Below, piece by piece: positions 1 through 7,272 of a stretch of 8,370 nt of DNA. Under the pieces are notes generated by a model, which was not told the origin of the DNA, ran no database searches, and saw only the letters and a program-made list of their open reading frames with translations. The position numbers were made by a program, and so were the translations under genes. The DNA is from Deltaproteobacteria bacterium (GTDB lineage Bacteria > Myxococcota_A > UBA9160 > SMWR01), in assembly GCA_029261905.1 (NCBI GenBank), contig JAJDAM010000227.1, positions 1-8,370 of the forward strand, read 5' to 3'. Within the stretch, counting starts at the first letter, position 1. Each line of letters begins with the position of its first letter.

Positions 1-328
1 GCAGGAAGCTCTGCTCCTCGTAGTAGAAGTGCTCCAGCACGTCTTCCGAGAAAGCACAGCGAATCCGTCCCTGTAGCTCGTCGGGCCAGCGATCCAACAG
101 GTTCCAACGGAGTATGCCACGCTTGCTCGGCAGGAAGTCCACATTCACGAAGCCCGGGAACGGGTTCTCGCCACAGCCGATGTGAAGCCGCGGGTCGTCA
201 CCCAGACTGGCTGGCGAGGGATTGGTGTTCCAGATGAACTCCTCGACGACGTGCCGCACCGCAGCCGGGTAGGCATCCAACAACGGGTGTGTCGGGCGAG
301 CAGGCGAGAACAGCCGATGGAGTCTCAT
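1..328 (-). CDS. SAM-dependent methyltransferase, N-terminal part (cut by window edge)
   Basis: The frame stays open from ATG at 328-326 to the window edge, giving 109 residues with no stop. A class I SAM-methyltransferase start is visible: motif I LHIGCG (residues 48-53), then PGFVNVD with the acidic residue D64 that normally contacts SAM ribose, and SEDVLEH (94-100), matching the S-x-x-LEH motif of predicted small-substrate methyltransferases (COG4627 type). These often sit in polysaccharide or surface-glycan loci, but the substrate cannot be told here. The gene starts 31 bases after the stop of the ASPIC-domain ORF on the same strand, so co-transcription is likely. AAGG about 10 bases upstream of the ATG is only a weak ribosome site. 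The catalytic C-terminal half lies outside the window. The fold is fairly sure; the function is unknown. Confidence 0.8.
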   Translation of the reverse strand, partial: MRLHRLFSPARPTHPLLDAYPAAVRHVVEEFIWNTNPSPASLGDDPRLHIGCGENPFPGFVNVDFLPSKRGILRWNLLDRWPDELQGRIRCAFSEDVLEHFYYEEQSFL

Positions 329-359
329 GACGATCAGACCTTGCTCACAGCGAGTCGCT

Positions 360-941
360 TCACGATTCGGGCTCGTGCTCGCCCGCCCGCCCGGGCTCTG
401 CAATCGACAGGCGCTGGTTCGCGCGCAGCCCTTCGAATCTCTGTTCGACACCGGATGGCCAGTGGATTTCCAGTTCGTCCACGGTCTGCGCGGCGCCGAG
501 GCCGAAATGGAGGACCTGCGAAGAACTGGCGAGGTATCCCGACCCGGCAGCCACCTGCCGAACCTGACGTCGATCCCCGATCCTCAACGTCGCGATCGCA
601 CCGACGGCATCGCGGTTGCTCCGGGTCCCTTCGAGATCGACCTGCAGCCAGTTTCCGACCACGCCGGATCCCATCAACAAGACGGCCGGTCGATCGAGGT
701 TCTGCACGACGAGATCGAGTCGACCGTCGCGATCGAAATCTGCAACCGCCACCCCTCGTCCATCCTCGATTCGATTGGATCCGGTCAGGTAGCCGACATC
801 CACGAACCGTCCCTCGCCGCGATTCCAGAACAACGCGTTGCGTTCGTACCCGTTGAGCGACGCGTCACCCACATCGGTTGGAGCGCCCTCTTCGCTCCAG
901 GTCTCTGAACGTCGACCGACGTTCTCTACAACGAGGTCCAT
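360..941 (-). CDS. ASPIC/UnbV-domain C-terminal portion of an FG-GAP (CRTAC1-like) protein
   Basis: This 193-residue ORF has one FG-GAP-type calcium loop (DFDRDGRLD, residues 68-76), then the ASPIC/UnbV module at about 96-175: NWLQVDLEGTRSNRDAVGA, a GSGYL segment (133-137), HFGLG (145-149) and a WPSG motif (161-164). In the CRTAC1-like family these parts form the C-terminus of the same chain as the upstream repeats. Here the ORF begins with an ATG touching the TGA of the upstream gene, in the same reading frame. It has no signal peptide and no convincing Shine-Dalgarno site of its own. As a separate protein it would be an orphan half domain without an export signal. It is therefore more likely the tail of one protein, made by reinitiation or readthrough, or disabled by a nonsense change or sequence error. 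Confidence 0.75.
   Translation of the reverse strand: MDLVVENVGRRSETWSEEGAPTDVGDASLNGYERNALFWNRGEGRFVDVGYLTGSNRIEDGRGVAVADFDRDGRLDLVVQNLDRPAVLLMGSGVVGNWLQVDLEGTRSNRDAVGAIATLRIGDRRQVRQVAAGSGYLASSSQVLHFGLGAAQTVDELEIHWPSGVEQRFEGLRANQRLSIAEPGRAGEHEPES
907..924 (-). other. Perfect 7-bp hairpin 17 bases after the in-frame TGA
   Basis: On the minus strand the sequence reads GAACGTC-GGTC-GACGTTC, a perfect seven-base stem with a four-base loop. The stem begins 17 bases, and the loop 24 bases, after the TGA at 944-942. Bacterial SECIS elements are hairpins within about 16-37 bases of a UGA with a G near the start of the apical loop, and this hairpin fits that description. It may equally be chance, because GTCGAC-like strings are common in GC-rich coding DNA. 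The hairpin is seen directly; any recoding role is speculation. Confidence 0.3.
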
Positions 942-2522
942 TCATATGTCGTCTTCATTGGGCCCGGAAATGAAACCGTTGGCGCTGTAGACGTCGAGCC
1001 GGCCGTCGTTGTCGAAATCGAGCCACACCGAACCCCACGCCCATCCACTGTTTTCGGCTCCACTGCCAGCAGTGATCTCCTGGAAGGTGCCGTCCCCGAG
1101 ATTCTCGTAGAGGCGGTTTCCCCGAAACCATGCGCGGATCGCCTCTCGAACGAACGGGCGGAACATCGCGTCGATCAACCACGGGACCCGCTTCACCTCG
1201 AAGCCGGGAGCCTCGAGAACCCAACCCGAACCCGAGTGCATTCCGCCAACGAACAGATCGAAGTCTCCGTCGCCATCGAAATCACCCCAGTCGGCGCTCA
1301 TGCTCGCGATCGGTTTGTCGACCCCGACGTCGCCAGCCACTTCCTCGAAGTGGGCTTTGCCGTCATTGCGATACAGCGCGTCCATACCGAAGTCGTTTCC
1401 CACGAACAGATCGGGGTCGCCGTCGCCGTCGTAGTCAGCGACTGCCGGTGCCAGCGACCAGCCCGTGTTCCCGACCCCTGCTTCGTCGGTAAAATCGCGG
1501 AAGGTGCCGTTGCCGTTGTTCAGCAACAACTGATCGGGCTGCGCGTTGTCGGCGCCTCCCGGTGGATCCGGTGCATTCCAGTAGACGTCTTCGTGGTTTG
1601 CGAGGAACAGATCGAGAAGACCGTCGCCATCGAAATCGGCGGCGACCGCACCGATCGTGCGCTCGGTCGTGCGGATCCCCCAATCGGCGACCGGTTGGAA
1701 CGCGCCGCCGATGTTGCGTAACAGCAGCGGCTGGGATTGCTCCACGCCCACGAACAGGTCTTTTCGTCCGTCGTTGTCGAAATCGAACGACAACGCGACC
1801 GTCAACACTCCCGGAAGCGGTTCGCCCAGCCCCCAAGCCGACGACGCGCGCATGAAGGAACCGTGCCGGTTGAGAAAGAGCTCGATCCGGTCGCCGGACA
1901 ACAGCAGCACGTCGTCCCAGCCGTCCCCATCGACATCGGTCGCGGCGACACCCGAGCCATAGATGAACTTCTGCGGTACCCCGTGCAGGTCTTCGATCTT
2001 TCGGCTCTCGTGTTGAAACCACAATCCACGCAGTTGCGTGTCATCTATGAAACGGGCAGTCGGCACCGGATCGATGCGAACTTCGCTGCGATCGTCTCGA
2101 GTAATCTGCCATCCCAGCTGATTTCGAACGAGTCGCATCTGCTTGGGCTGGACCAGACTCAACGGCTCGCCGTCGATACCGATCCCTTCGACGCGCAGGG
2201 TCACTTTGGCCGGAACCGGACGTTGCTCGAGATCGATTGTGTCGATCGCGACACGCGCGTCATCGATCTGTCGAAATCGCGCCATCAGCTCGAGGCTCGG
2301 GGCCTGGGCTCCCGATCCATCGCTGAACAGCGCGTCGAGCTGCGAGCGATCGAGCGACTCGAGAGCCTCGGGATAGGTATGGTGAAGCAGCTCGTGAATG
2401 GGATCGACGATCTCGGTGCGCGTCTGCTGCCAAGGCACGCAACCGGCCAGAACCGCCGCACATGAAATTGCACCCAGCCAGCCGACGGCGCGTCGACGCG
2501 TGGGCAGAATCCGGGTCCGCAT
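942..2522 (-). CDS. FG-GAP/VCBS-repeat lipoprotein, CRTAC1-like (N-terminal 526 residues)
   Basis: The start is ATG at 2522-2520, because it opens a lipoprotein signal: arginine-rich n-region, hydrophobic stretch, and lipobox LAGC with Cys28 as the lipidated residue. Residues 30-180 form an uncharacterised mixed helix/strand region, perhaps NTF2/SnoaL-like. Six calcium-loop repeats of D-x-D-x-D-G-x-x-D type follow at about 196, 247, 296, 363, 414 and 502, as in FG-GAP/VCBS beta-propellers of the integrin-alpha/CRTAC1 group. Such proteins act outside the cytoplasm and probably bind ligands or surfaces; no enzymatic role is established. At DNA level the loops appear as an imperfect repeat around CCGTCG(N)6GAAATC on the plus strand. 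The frame ends at TGA (944-942) and the same frame then continues into the ASPIC module. The frame is open upstream as far as 3461, but that stretch is antisense to a hydrolase gene and precedes the signal peptide. Confidence 0.87.
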   Translation of the reverse strand: MRTRILPTRRRAVGWLGAISCAAVLAGCVPWQQTRTEIVDPIHELLHHTYPEALESLDRSQLDALFSDGSGAQAPSLELMARFRQIDDARVAIDTIDLEQRPVPAKVTLRVEGIGIDGEPLSLVQPKQMRLVRNQLGWQITRDDRSEVRIDPVPTARFIDDTQLRGLWFQHESRKIEDLHGVPQKFIYGSGVAATDVDGDGWDDVLLLSGDRIELFLNRHGSFMRASSAWGLGEPLPGVLTVALSFDFDNDGRKDLFVGVEQSQPLLLRNIGGAFQPVADWGIRTTERTIGAVAADFDGDGLLDLFLANHEDVYWNAPDPPGGADNAQPDQLLLNNGNGTFRDFTDEAGVGNTGWSLAPAVADYDGDGDPDLFVGNDFGMDALYRNDGKAHFEEVAGDVGVDKPIASMSADWGDFDGDGDFDLFVGGMHSGSGWVLEAPGFEVKRVPWLIDAMFRPFVREAIRAWFRGNRLYENLGDGTFQEITAGSGAENSGWAWGSVWLDFDNDGRLDVYSANGFISGPNEDDI

Positions 2523-2690
2523 GGTGTTTTCAAGCGACACATAGAGGCCAGGCACGGACGTCAGTGTGTCAAATTTGGCGCTTTCCCGCCCCATCCAGAC
2601 GGAAACGCTGGAAGCTTCGGCCGGAGTCGCCACCGACCCCTCCTTTTCACCGGGTCGAGTGGTTTGGAGAACGCATAGCCAGGCATACCG
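2523..2690. promoter_or_regulatory. Divergent intergenic region between the FG-GAP lipoprotein and hydrolase genes
   Basis: This 168-base gap must contain the promoters of both divergent units. Toward the lipoprotein, a perfect TTGACA lies on the minus strand at 2572-2567, but no good -10 box stands 16-18 bases downstream; the nearest AT-rich candidate (TCTATG) is about 21 bases away. Toward the hydrolase I see no convincing sigma-70 pair. No strong inverted repeat or operator stands out. The call rests on gene geometry. Confidence 0.4.
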
Positions 2691-3551
2691 ATGGGCGTCA
2701 TCCTCAGTAGCATGACGACTCCGACGATCGACCACCAGGTCCAGCTGGGCGAGCACGGTACGACGACGGTGCGCGACATCCCCGGACCGCCGGGCGCCGC
2801 GACAGTGATGCTGCTGCATGGACTCGGAGCCACCGGTCGTCTGAACTGGGGCCCGTGTTTTCGTCCACTTTCCGAGCATTTCCGCGTCCTGTGTATGGAT
2901 CACCGAGGTCACGGGAGTGGCCTGCGAACGCGTCGCTTTCGCCTCGAGCAGTGTGCGGATGACGCGGTTGCGGTTGCGCGTTCGCGCGGTGTCGGGCGTT
3001 TCATCTCCGTCGGCTACTCGATGGGCGGACCCATCGCGTCTCTGACCTGGCGGCGGCATCCAGAACACGTCTCGGGCCTCGTACTCTGCGCCACCGCGCG
3101 CCACTTTGCGCGGAGAAGCTCCGCGCGATTCGCTCGGATCGCTCTTCCGATTGCCGCAGGCGTCGCCCGACTGGCCCCATCTGTCGCTCACGAGCGCCTC
3201 TTGCAAAGGATGCTCGCGCGGATCGAGCATCCTCAAATGCGCGAGCGCGTGTATCGCGAACTCGAAGGACACGAGCCGGCATCCGTCATCGAGGCGAGCC
3301 ATGCGCTCACTCGTTTCGCTTCCCACGATTGGATCGGCAGCGTCGACGTTCCCACTTCGGTGATCGTCACCACCCGCGACGAACTGGTCCCGCCGACGCG
3401 ACAGCTCAAACTGGCCACCTCCATTCCTGGAGCCGAGGTCTTCGAAATCGACGGCGACCACAGCGCTTGCGTGTCGAGAGCCGATCTATTCGTCCCGGCA
3501 TTGATCTCGGCTTGCCGAAGCGTCCAGAACCGCGCGAATGTGAATGGTTAG
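2691..3551 (+). CDS. Alpha/beta hydrolase
   Basis: A 286-residue cytoplasmic alpha/beta-hydrolase of normal family length. The oxyanion-hole motif HGLG is at residues 43-46, the MDHRGHG strand/turn at 69-75, the nucleophile elbow G-Y-S-M-G-G at 108-113 (Ser110), the probable acid Asp230 in TTRDELVPP, and the catalytic His257 in DGDHS. A cap region rich in Arg and Ala spans about 136-210. The complete triad suggests an active esterase, lactonase or carboxylic-ester hydrolase; the substrate is not readable. ATG at 2691 is used, with a weak upstream GGAG and AGG. An in-frame ATG at 2712 (residue 8) is equally plausible and leaves the whole domain intact. The gene is divergent from the lipoprotein and 144 bases ahead of the synthase-like gene. 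Confidence 0.88.
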   Translation: MGVILSSMTTPTIDHQVQLGEHGTTTVRDIPGPPGAATVMLLHGLGATGRLNWGPCFRPLSEHFRVLCMDHRGHGSGLRTRRFRLEQCADDAVAVARSRGVGRFISVGYSMGGPIASLTWRRHPEHVSGLVLCATARHFARRSSARFARIALPIAAGVARLAPSVAHERLLQRMLARIEHPQMRERVYRELEGHEPASVIEASHALTRFASHDWIGSVDVPTSVIVTTRDELVPPTRQLKLATSIPGAEVFEIDGDHSACVSRADLFVPALISACRSVQNRANVNG

Positions 3552-3617
3552 AAGCCATCTCATCAAGCCCTCGGTCGCCGGGCCCTCGCCTTCGACCCGG
3601 CTTCTTCCGCAGCCTGT

Positions 3618-3623
3618 TACAAT
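3618..3623 (+). promoter_or_regulatory. Possible -10 box (TACAAT) ahead of the synthase-like gene
   Basis: TACAAT in the 144-base gap differs from the sigma-70 consensus at one position. Transcription would begin near 3630, ahead of the GTG at 3696 but almost on the alternative ATG at 3636. The only -35-like string (TTCGAC, 3591-3596) is 21 bases away, which is too far, so the call is weak. Confidence 0.25.
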
Positions 3624-3684
3624 GGCCGTTTCAAAATGGGGACCACCGGGACATCGAATCGATCCGGTCGGTCCGCTGCGCTGA

Positions 3685-3690
3685 AGAGGA
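3685..3690 (+). promoter_or_regulatory. Shine-Dalgarno site (AGAGGA) supporting the GTG start at 3696
   Basis: AGAGGA lies five bases before an in-frame GTG, which is good spacing. The upstream ATG at 3636 has no purine-rich site before it, so this element favours the shorter protein. Confidence 0.5.
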
Positions 3691-3695
3691 ACATC

Positions 3696-6212
3696 GTGCA
3701 AGAGCGCCGCGTCACGTCCCCATTGCTCGCTCTTTCTTTGGCGTCGGGCGTGGCGGGCCTGCTCTACGAAACCATCTGGCTGCGCTGGTTCCGGCTGCTA
3801 TTCGGCAGCACCGCTTACGCGGCCTCGGCAACCCTCTGCGCGTTCTTCGTTGGGCTTGCACTGGGTTCCTATCTGTTCGGCCGCCGAGCGGCTGGGTTGC
3901 GAAAGCCGCTTCGGCTCTATGCAGGCATTGAATTCGCTGCCGCACTCGCTGCGCTTTTCGTCCCATTGATGGTGGCCGCCTACCAGCCGTTGTACGGCTC
4001 GGTATACGAATCTCTCGCTGGCCATCGGGGACTCTTTGTCGGGCTCAAATTCGCGCTCTCGCTGATTGCGATCGTGCCAGCCGCGACCTTGATGGGTGGG
4101 ACGCTGCCGGTATTGGCCGCCGCGTACGTCGGCGACGAAAAGGACATGGGCCGCCGCGTGGGCAACCTCTATGCCCTCAACACGCTCGGTGCGGCGATCG
4201 GTAGCGCGGCGGGGGCGCTCTGGCTCCCGGAAGTGGTGGGTGTCTGGGGTGCCTACTCGGTTGCGCTCTGTCTTTCGCTTGCGGTGGGTGCGGCATCGTG
4301 GATGTTGGCCAGACGGCCCGACTTCATACGCAGCGAGACGGTGCAGAAGGAAACAGAAGCCGAATCGGCACCCCGCCCGCTGCTGTTCGTGGCGTTCATC
4401 TCGGGTGTCGGCACGTTGGCTTTCGAAGTGGTGCTCATGCACGCCATCGCGCTTTCGCTGCAGAGTTCCGTCTACTCGTTCGGCGCAGTGCTGATCGTCG
4501 TTTTGATTTCGTTGGCAGGAGGCTCTGCGATCGTCGCCGCCACCGCGAACCGCATCGCCGCCGCCCCGTTTTTGATCGTCGCCCTGCTGCTCGAGGCCTT
4601 CGTTCTGTTGGTTCTCCCTTGGGCGATCGACGTGGCATCGGGCGGACAGACGATCTCGCGCGACCCGTCGTTCTGGCGCGGCATATTGCTCGCAGCCACG
4701 ATGGGCGGGCCGGCACTGGTCGTTGCGGGACTCGTCTTGCCTCTGACTTTTCGGCTGGCCGAGGGCGACGGTGGCGTTGGGCCCCGCATCGGCGGACTGC
4801 TGTCGGCCAACACAGTCGGCGGCATTCTGGGCTCCGTAGTGGCGAGTTTCGTGTTGCTCGACTGGATCGGCCTGTGGCCGTCGATGGCGACGATCGGATT
4901 CATCTACCTGGTTCCGGCCGTGATTGCATCGGTCGCTATCGCACCGCGCAGCGCGATCGACAGCCGCAGATTCGCCCCGGCAGCGTTCTGTGTCGCGGTA
5001 TTGTTCGGAACAGTCGTTTTCAGCTCGGTGAGTCCTTTTCGTGTTCCCGTCGTCCACCTCGCCCCGCAGGAACGCCTGGTCGGAATGGCTGAGGGAGCCC
5101 ACGGCCTGGTGACGGTGACGGACACGATGACTCCCAACATGAAGCTCGATCGGCGTCTGCGCGTCGACAACGACTACGTGTTGTCGGGATCGTTGGCCCA
5201 GCGCCACCAACGTCGGATGGGACACATCCCGTTGTTGCTGCATCCAGCTCCGAAACGAGTCATGTTCATCGGCTCGGCGACGGGTGAAACGTCGTCTTCG
5301 GCGTTGGCTCATCCGGTCGAAGAGATCGTATTGGTCGAACTCGTTCCCGAAGTCCAGGACCTCGCAGCGCTGCACTTCAAAGAAGCCAATCTGGGGGTCT
5401 ACCAGGATCCGCGCACGCGAGTCATCGTCGAGGATGGGCGCAACCACGTGAGGGGCGCGCCCGAACTCTACGACGTGATCGTGACGGACCTGCTCGTGCC
5501 GGGCCGGCCCGGTGTCGGCTCGATGTACAGCCTCGAACACTTCGCTGCGGTCCGAGATCATCTGAGCGAAGGCGGGGTCTACGCCATCTGGTTGCCGCTC
5601 TACCAACAGAACCTGGAGGAGTTCAAGATCATTAGCGCCACGTTCGCGCAAATCTTTCCGGAGGCGTCCGTGTGGCGTGGGGACTTCTTCGTCGGGACTC
5701 CCACTGCCGCATTGATCGGCATCAACGGCAAAGATCCTTCGAGAGCCGAGGTAGAGCGGAACCTGCAAGCCTTCTCCCAAGCGGGAGACGTCGAGGATGC
5801 GTGGATGACGGAGCCCTACGGATTCTGGAGTTTCTGCCTTGGCCCACTGGTGGGAAGCGTCTCGTTCGAAGGCGTGGCGCTCAACACCGACAACTGGCCG
5901 ATCTTCGAGTACCGGGCCGGCCGCATCGAAAGGGAACAGATCGATCGCTTCTTGAACATCGGATGGCCAGCGGTATCGGCCAGCGCAATCGATGCGGCGC
6001 AGGCGGGAGGCGGGGCCTTCGCAGACCGACCCATCGAGGCGGCCCGGGTAGGAATGGCGATGCGCGAACTCTCCGTGCTGAGTCGGCTCGGCGAGAAAGG
6101 CGCTGCCGCAAGACGGCGAATCTATATCAAGGAGCGTTTGCCGACGATCCTGCTCGACAAGCCCGACGTCACGGTTGCCGAGTTCTGGCCGGTCGCCGTC
6201 AGTTCCCGCTAG
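3696..6212 (+). CDS. Polytopic membrane protein fused to a spermidine-synthase-like domain
   Basis: About 838 residues from GTG at 3696; an in-frame ATG at 3636 would add 20 polar residues. The N-terminal half (about 8-444) has some 12-13 hydrophobic helices, and its opening resembles other membrane-fused spermidine synthase homologues (GVAGLLYETIWLRWFRLLFG). The soluble part (about 465-670) is a Rossmann-like spermidine-synthase fold: motif I is GSATGE (526-531), acidic E548 in VELVPEV, DGR at 580-582 and YDVIVTD ending at D598. NTDNWPIFEY (730-739) is a family-typical tail motif. Canonical aminopropyltransferases have GGGDGG and D-x-x-D-P at these places; here the first is degenerate and the second Asp is V601. 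Spermidine synthesis from putrescine is therefore doubtful, although a nucleotide or SAM-like ligand remains possible. No speD-like partner is in the window. Confidence 0.87.
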   Translation: MQERRVTSPLLALSLASGVAGLLYETIWLRWFRLLFGSTAYAASATLCAFFVGLALGSYLFGRRAAGLRKPLRLYAGIEFAAALAALFVPLMVAAYQPLYGSVYESLAGHRGLFVGLKFALSLIAIVPAATLMGGTLPVLAAAYVGDEKDMGRRVGNLYALNTLGAAIGSAAGALWLPEVVGVWGAYSVALCLSLAVGAASWMLARRPDFIRSETVQKETEAESAPRPLLFVAFISGVGTLAFEVVLMHAIALSLQSSVYSFGAVLIVVLISLAGGSAIVAATANRIAAAPFLIVALLLEAFVLLVLPWAIDVASGGQTISRDPSFWRGILLAATMGGPALVVAGLVLPLTFRLAEGDGGVGPRIGGLLSANTVGGILGSVVASFVLLDWIGLWPSMATIGFIYLVPAVIASVAIAPRSAIDSRRFAPAAFCVAVLFGTVVFSSVSPFRVPVVHLAPQERLVGMAEGAHGLVTVTDTMTPNMKLDRRLRVDNDYVLSGSLAQRHQRRMGHIPLLLHPAPKRVMFIGSATGETSSSALAHPVEEIVLVELVPEVQDLAALHFKEANLGVYQDPRTRVIVEDGRNHVRGAPELYDVIVTDLLVPGRPGVGSMYSLEHFAAVRDHLSEGGVYAIWLPLYQQNLEEFKIISATFAQIFPEASVWRGDFFVGTPTAALIGINGKDPSRAEVERNLQAFSQAGDVEDAWMTEPYGFWSFCLGPLVGSVSFEGVALNTDNWPIFEYRAGRIEREQIDRFLNIGWPAVSASAIDAAQAGGGAFADRPIEAARVGMAMRELSVLSRLGEKGAAARRRIYIKERLPTILLDKPDVTVAEFWPVAVSSR

Positions 6213-6216
6213 CGGG
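6205..6216. terminator. Short GC-rich palindrome at a convergent gene junction
   Basis: CCCGCTAGCGGG is a perfect 12-base palindrome that includes the TAG stop of the synthase-like gene. It lies at the 16-base junction with the convergent arrestin-like gene. It could fold as a four-pair stem on either transcript, but neither side has a T-run, so an intrinsic terminator is only a weak suggestion. Confidence 0.2.
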
Positions 6217-6228
6217 CCTTGGACCCGA

Positions 6229-7272
6229 TCAGCCAGGAACCATCCGAAGCTTCCGAGTCTCGACCCAGTCGGGTCCGGCTATGTCGATGCGGATCTCGAG
6301 CGACCACTCGAGATGATTGTCCGACGAACTGAAGCTGTACGCCGCCTCGTCGGGTGGTGTGATCCTTGCCTGAAACTGAACGGGCTGTCCGGACTGATAG
6401 AGGCGTTTTTCGGTGAGGACTGTCTTCGCCTCGCAGACCCTGCGCCGATGTGTGACCGCATTGGAGCCGGACCCCGAACGGCAACGCTCCTCTCCGACCA
6501 ATGTGACTGTCGCCGAAAGCTCGATCGCCCTCGGCGGCATGAACTGAACCCAGACCTGGAAGTCCCGCCCCGGGGAAATGGCATGAGTCAGCTTCGCCGG
6601 GTCGCGCCGAAAGGACCTGATTCGCTCGGCTGGCGCGAGTTTCTTCTCGACGGCCTCGGGCGCATCGACGCGAAGATCGACCCGCCCGAGCCGGCGTACC
6701 GCCATCCGCTTGCGAACGAATTTGACCAGAAGTACTCCCAAGATGATCGGGGAAACCATCACGACGAGCGCGAATAACATCAATACCATCACGAGAATCA
6801 GCGGCGAGAGAATCCAGCCAATGACCTTCGCCGCCTTCGAGTTCGACGCCTGCGGGGTAAACGACGGCGGCTCACAGAGATAGGCGTCGCGGCTGCCGTG
6901 GCCGGCGACCAGTATCAAATCCTCGGACGCCTTCGGGTCGATCGCCCACGGGACGTCGACACGCGCGTTGACTCGAAGTTCGACGTTGAGCAGCGTCCCG
7001 TGGTAGGTGAGCGGCCGAGTCGGCGCGACGAATCGAAACGCATGCGTGGTCTCGCGCCCCGCGGACAGGTGCAAGTGCTCTTCGCGGAAGGTCTCGAGTG
7101 TGCCCTTGTCTACGTTGCCCGCACCGTGGGTCGCCCAGCCGAGTTCGATCTGAAGCCCGTTGGACTTGACGTCGCGGTTCGCGAGGACGGTTACCTCGCC
7201 GCGAATCTCGTCGCCGGGTCGATAGGTGCGGTCCTCGCGATCGAAACGTATCGAGAGATCACAACGCGACAT
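6229..7272 (-). CDS. Arrestin-fold protein with a central membrane segment
   Basis: A protein of 347 residues from ATG at 7272-7270, chosen because GAGAGGA sits six bases upstream and the shorter frame begins with the domain itself. The first 125 residues look like an arrestin-like N-terminal beta-sandwich: DREDRTYRPGDEIRGEV (11-27), then YHGTLLNVELRVNARVDVPWAIDP (90-113), where the arrestin-type 'W/L-x-V-x-A-x-x-D-x-PW' pattern is clear. A long hydrophobic stretch at about 151-185 is one long helix or a tight helical hairpin. A second beta-rich domain (about 235-345) repeats the pattern with LYQSGQPVQFQARITPP (291-307). No signal peptide is seen. The start overlaps the end of the ATPase gene by 14 bases, so translation is probably coupled and the two may work together. 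Arrestin folds are protein-binding scaffolds; the partner here is unknown. Confidence 0.8.
   Translation of the reverse strand: MSRCDLSIRFDREDRTYRPGDEIRGEVTVLANRDVKSNGLQIELGWATHGAGNVDKGTLETFREEHLHLSAGRETTHAFRFVAPTRPLTYHGTLLNVELRVNARVDVPWAIDPKASEDLILVAGHGSRDAYLCEPPSFTPQASNSKAAKVIGWILSPLILVMVLMLFALVVMVSPIILGVLLVKFVRKRMAVRRLGRVDLRVDAPEAVEKKLAPAERIRSFRRDPAKLTHAISPGRDFQVWVQFMPPRAIELSATVTLVGEERCRSGSGSNAVTHRRRVCEAKTVLTEKRLYQSGQPVQFQARITPPDEAAYSFSSSDNHLEWSLEIRIDIAGPDWVETRKLRMVPG

Noticed and set aside
182..908. Plus-strand frames opposite the ASPIC ORF
   Set aside because: The translations are Arg/Pro/Ser-rich without motifs, while the minus strand encodes the ASPIC domain and the methyltransferase.
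942..944. Genome-wide reassignment of TGA to tryptophan
   Set aside because: Other genes here (arrestin-like at 6231-6229, ATPase at 7261-7259) end naturally at TGA, and Trp is encoded by TGG throughout.
1003..1945. Recurring CCGTCG...GAAATC strings as a possible DNA repeat or CRISPR-like array
   Set aside because: Spacing is irregular and each copy encodes a D-x-D-x-D-G calcium loop of the FG-GAP protein, so protein repetition explains them.
2523..3461. Upstream extension of the FG-GAP lipoprotein frame to an ATG at 3461 (839 residues)
   Set aside because: The extra 313 residues are low-complexity, antisense to the well-supported alpha/beta hydrolase, and would bury the lipoprotein signal peptide with its LAGC lipobox in mid-protein.
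3798..5780. Long minus-strand open frame (660 residues) opposite the synthase-like gene
   Set aside because: Rich in Arg, Gln, Asp and His with no domain pattern, and entirely antisense to a strongly recognisable membrane/synthase protein; a typical GC-rich shadow.
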